Part shown: one piece after another, positions 6,113-8,126 of the stretch
Layout of the letters: every line of letters starts with the position of its first letter
Position numbering within the stretch: the first letter of the stretch is position 1
Assembly: GCA_002298885.1 (NCBI GenBank)
Contig: DBMK01000043.1
Coordinates: 1-8,126 of the forward strand
Direction of reading: 5' to 3'
DNA length: 8,126 bases
DNA from: Anaerolineaceae bacterium UBA700
GTDB taxonomy: Bacteria; Chloroflexota; Anaerolineae; Anaerolineales; Anaerolineaceae
Program-made: the position numbers and the translations under genes
Notes under the pieces: generated by a model
The model's database searches: none
The model's input: the letters and a program-made list of their open reading frames with translations, nothing else
What the model was told of the DNA's origin: nothing

Positions 6113-6987
6113 TTCTTCCCGACCCTAACTTTCACCCGGAATCCTCCCGCCACGTCTTCCCTCTCCGATATAACGAACAGGTATCCTCCCCCGCACCCCG
6201 AGTACATCGCCCCGGCGTAGCGGGATTGGTAATAGCCCAACACGGCCATCAGGTCGGTGGTCAGGGTGGGATGGCGTACGGTGTGCGGCAGTAACGCCTC
6301 CCAACAGCGCATGCTCTCGTTCAGCGAGGCGCCCAGCGCAGCCGCGTCGCGGGCCAGGATGGCGTCGTAGCAGTCCTTGCCGCTCTGACCCAGCCGGCGG
6401 GCCCACTCGGGATCCAGATTCTTGATTCCCAGTGGGCTGTAACCTTCCGGCCGCGGCGCCACGGCCACCACCTGCAGCACCCGCTCCAGCCAGCCTATCA
6501 CCTCGGGGTCGTTATTCGATTCGACCTGCGCCGGGAAGTACCCCCCCTCCACCGCATAATCGTAATCCAGGCGGCTCACCCCGGGATAGATCAGCCCGGC
6601 CATGTCCTGCGATCCAGAAGGGTCCGCTCGGGTGCTGTTTTCGCGGGCGTACAGCTCGCGCACCAGCTCGGCCGGGCTGCGCTCGGGCAGCCCGCCGGCC
6701 CACAGGCGGGCGGCGATCTTGCGTGTGCTGGTGGCCATCCCGCAGCGGTCCATGAACGGGAAAACCGGCTGCAGAGAAACCACCACCATCGAACCCGGCG
6801 GGGTTGGATTCAGCCGCGAAATGAACGGCTGGTCGATCCAGCCGCCGGCCAGCGCCATGCGGTAGGGAATCTTGCCGATTGCCGCGGTGATGTCCGGTGC
6901 ACCCTGTGTACCCTGTGCGCCCTGGGCGCTCAGTTCGCTCAGGGCAGCCGGTTCTGCCGCGCCTTGCAAGGCCGCAGGATCAGTCAT
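6103..6987 (-). CDS. GHMP-family sugar kinase
   Basis: Likely ATP-dependent kinase acting on a sugar or sugar phosphate, of the fucokinase/heptose-kinase type of the GHMP superfamily. Motif 1 region: RMALAGGWIDQP (43-54). Motif 2, normally a GLGSS-type phosphate loop, reads RCGMATSTRKIA (81-92). GSQDMAGLI (125-133) resembles the GxQD segment of sugar kinases of this family. Motif 3: SGCGGGYLFVIS (263-274). Length 294 aa. Residues 1-38 are an Ala/Gln/Gly-rich extension, including AQGAQGTQGA, partly made of 9-bp DNA repeats; the folded domain seems to begin near IPYRMALAGG. The start overlaps the epimerase stop by 8 bp, so coupled translation is likely. The stop codon lies in the AT-rich repeat array. 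The substrate is not readable; the epimerase next door suggests a sugar destined for a GDP-linked form. Confidence 0.78.
   Translation of the reverse strand: MTDPAALQGAAEPAALSELSAQGAQGTQGAPDITAAIGKIPYRMALAGGWIDQPFISRLNPTPPGSMVVVSLQPVFPFMDRCGMATSTRKIAARLWAGGLPERSPAELVRELYARENSTRADPSGSQDMAGLIYPGVSRLDYDYAVEGGYFPAQVESNNDPEVIGWLERVLQVVAVAPRPEGYSPLGIKNLDPEWARRLGQSGKDCYDAILARDAAALGASLNESMRCWEALLPHTVRHPTLTTDLMAVLGYYQSRYAGAMYSGCGGGYLFVISEREDVAGGFRVKVRVGKKEF
6902..6928 (-). repeat. Three imperfect 9-bp tandem repeats in the kinase N-terminus
   Basis: On the plus strand CCCTGTGTA, CCCTGTGCG and CCCTGGGCG follow one another. On the coding strand they give the AQGAQGTQG run. The repeat is in frame (9 bp), so copy-number change would alter length without a frameshift. 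Confidence 0.6.
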
Positions 6988-8026
6988 GGACGGTGCGTTT
7001 GCCTGCTTTGCGGTCGGCGTACTGCTGCTCGATCCAGGTGTAGGTCTTGCGCAGGCCCTCTTTCAAGGGGATGCACGGTTCCCAGCCCAGCACCTGGTTG
7101 ATGAACGTGTTATCGCTGTTGCGCCCGGCCACGCCCTTGGGGGCGTCCAGGTTGTAGGTGCGGTGCAGCTTCACCCCACCGATTTCCTCGATGTAATCGA
7201 CCAGGGTATTGATCGAGACCAGCTCGCTCGTGCCCAGGTTGATCGGCGTGGCGATCAATTGGTCGCAGTGCATGATCTGGTCGATGCCAAACACGCAGTC
7301 GTCGATGTACATAAAGCTGCGCGTCTGCGTGCCGTCGCCCCAAATATCGATCTCGTGTTTGCCAGTGTCTTTGGCCTCGATCACCTTGCGGCTCAGCGCC
7401 GCCGGCGCTTTCTCGCGCCCGCCGTACCACGTGCCGTTCGGCCCGTAGACGTTGTGGAAGCGGGCGATGTGCGTTTCCAGCCCGCGTTCAGCCCAATATT
7501 CCTGGCAGAACATTTCGGAGATTAATTTCTCCCAGCCGTAGCCTCGTTCGGCCATCGCCGGGTAGGCATCCGATTCCTTCAGGGCGCGCACGTTGGGGTC
7601 CTGCTGCAGCGTGGTGTTGTAGGCACAGGCCGAGGAGGAGAAGAAGTAGCGCGTTACCCCGGCCCGGTAGGCGGCCTCGATCAAGTGGGTGTTGACCAGG
7701 ATGCTGCGCAGGCACTCCACCCGGAAATGCTCAATAAAGCCCATCCCGCCCATATCCGCGGCCAGGTTATACACTTCGGTCGCCCCCTCCACCGCCTTGA
7801 TCGCGTTTTCCTTCTCGCTCAGGTCCATGCTCAGGCTTTCGACGCCTGGCACGCGCTGATACCATTCCGGCAGTGGTTTGCGGTCGATGGCGCGGATGCG
7901 GGTGAAGCCCTGGTTGTGGAAATAGCGGGCCAGCGATCCGGCGATGAACCCTCCCGCCCCGGCAATGACGATCAAATCATCCTTGTTCATCCCGGGATAG
8001 GTGGCGGCGATTAAATTCTGGGTCAT
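6980..8026 (-). CDS. GDP-mannose 3,5-epimerase
   Basis: An extended short-chain dehydrogenase/reductase of 348 aa that converts GDP-D-mannose to GDP-L-galactose (or GDP-L-gulose) through a transient 4-keto step with bound NAD. Rossmann motif GAGGFIAG (23-30). NLAADMGGMGFI (87-98) is diagnostic of the family. SSAC (131-134) gives catalytic Cys134; YGWEK (163-167) gives the YxxxK pair; GGREKAPAA (202-210) gives Lys206. These match Arabidopsis GME Cys145, Tyr174, Lys178 and Lys217 at a constant offset of 11. RFHNVYGPNGTW (189-200), GDGTQTRSF (230-238) and GRNSDN (301-306) also fit. The frame opens at a TTG at 8038, but that TTG is inside the Shine-Dalgarno sequence, so the ATG at 8026 is chosen. 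It is the first gene of the sugar operon seen in the window. Confidence 0.93.
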   Translation of the reverse strand: MTQNLIAATYPGMNKDDLIVIAGAGGFIAGSLARYFHNQGFTRIRAIDRKPLPEWYQRVPGVESLSMDLSEKENAIKAVEGATEVYNLAADMGGMGFIEHFRVECLRSILVNTHLIEAAYRAGVTRYFFSSSACAYNTTLQQDPNVRALKESDAYPAMAERGYGWEKLISEMFCQEYWAERGLETHIARFHNVYGPNGTWYGGREKAPAALSRKVIEAKDTGKHEIDIWGDGTQTRSFMYIDDCVFGIDQIMHCDQLIATPINLGTSELVSINTLVDYIEEIGGVKLHRTYNLDAPKGVAGRNSDNTFINQVLGWEPCIPLKEGLRKTYTWIEQQYADRKAGKRTVHD

Positions 8027-8126
8027 ATTTTCCTCCAAAATAAAAGATCGATCCCATCAGTGAAGTCCAGGTGCGGCGCGGCCGCACCTGCCAGACCTTA
8101 CCGGCGGGTGGATGCGGCGCTGCCGC
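8027..8126 (-). other. Leader of the epimerase gene with ribosome site and hairpin
   Basis: GGAGGA at 8036-8031 (minus strand) lies 4 bases before the ATG and decides the start. Further upstream, 8068-8077 and 8081-8090 form a perfect 10-bp GC-rich stem with a 3-base loop (GCG); no T-run follows on either strand. A minus-strand frame from the window edge ends in TAA at 8098-8100 and could be the last few codons of an upstream gene, but it is too short to support. No convincing -35/-10 pair was found, so the promoter may lie outside the window. Confidence 0.5.

Noticed and set aside
8027..8038. TTG at 8038 as the epimerase start
   Set aside because: The TTG is part of the Shine-Dalgarno sequence TTGGAGGAAA; the ATG at 8026 has correct spacing.
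8098..8126. C-terminal tail of an upstream minus-strand gene ending at 8098
   Set aside because: Fewer than ten codons are visible; no codon-use or motif support is possible.

Overview
The window reads as a stretch of a GC-rich bacterial chromosome, most likely Chloroflexota of the Anaerolineae type. This is an inference from three things: the style of the mannose-1-phosphate guanylyltransferase-like and two-domain nucleotidyltransferase proteins, the RbsABC-type sugar importer, and the AT-rich, word-repeat intergenic DNA between GC-rich genes. No rRNA, tRNA or CRISPR array was seen. All seven complete genes are on the minus strand, so the order of transcription is from right to left.

Right half (about 8126 to 4050): a sugar-nucleotide module. 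It begins with a very clear GDP-mannose 3,5-epimerase (6980-8026), whose catalytic Cys, Tyr, Lys and Lys can all be placed. An 8-bp overlap leads into a GHMP-family sugar kinase (6103-6987). A 250-bp AT-rich repeat array (about 5843-6112) separates these from a tandem-domain nucleotidyltransferase (5010-5825), whose N-terminal copy has lost the HxGH motif while the C-terminal copy keeps it. Last comes a mannose-1-phosphate guanylyltransferase-like gene (4050-4943) that has lost the N-terminal catalytic signature and ends early at its C-terminus. Together these suggest synthesis or salvage of a GDP-linked sugar such as GDP-L-galactose or GDP-L-gulose, with one degenerate nucleotidyltransferase and one degenerate domain that could be regulatory.

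Left half (about 4053 to 70): an RbsA-RbsC-RbsB-type ABC importer operon, in the order ATPase (2374-3924), permease (1369-2370), lipoprotein substrate-binding protein (180-1178). It has its own near-consensus extended -10 promoter. The -35 box covers the stop codon of the guanylyltransferase-like gene. A 16-bp LacI-family-type operator overlaps the -10 box. The 190-bp gap between permease and binding protein holds an ideal Shine-Dalgarno sequence, a small hairpin and a short open frame that may be a gene remnant. The operon ends in two tandem hairpins. The outer one (82-120) is an 18-bp perfect stem with T-runs on both strands, suited to ending transcription from both sides. A possible plus-strand gene tail ends inside it at position 84.

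No wholly new system can be proven here. The best candidates for a second look are the degenerate guanylyltransferase embedded in an epimerase-kinase-nucleotidyltransferase cluster, the repeat array that supplies a stop codon, and the promoter/operator built over a truncated gene end.
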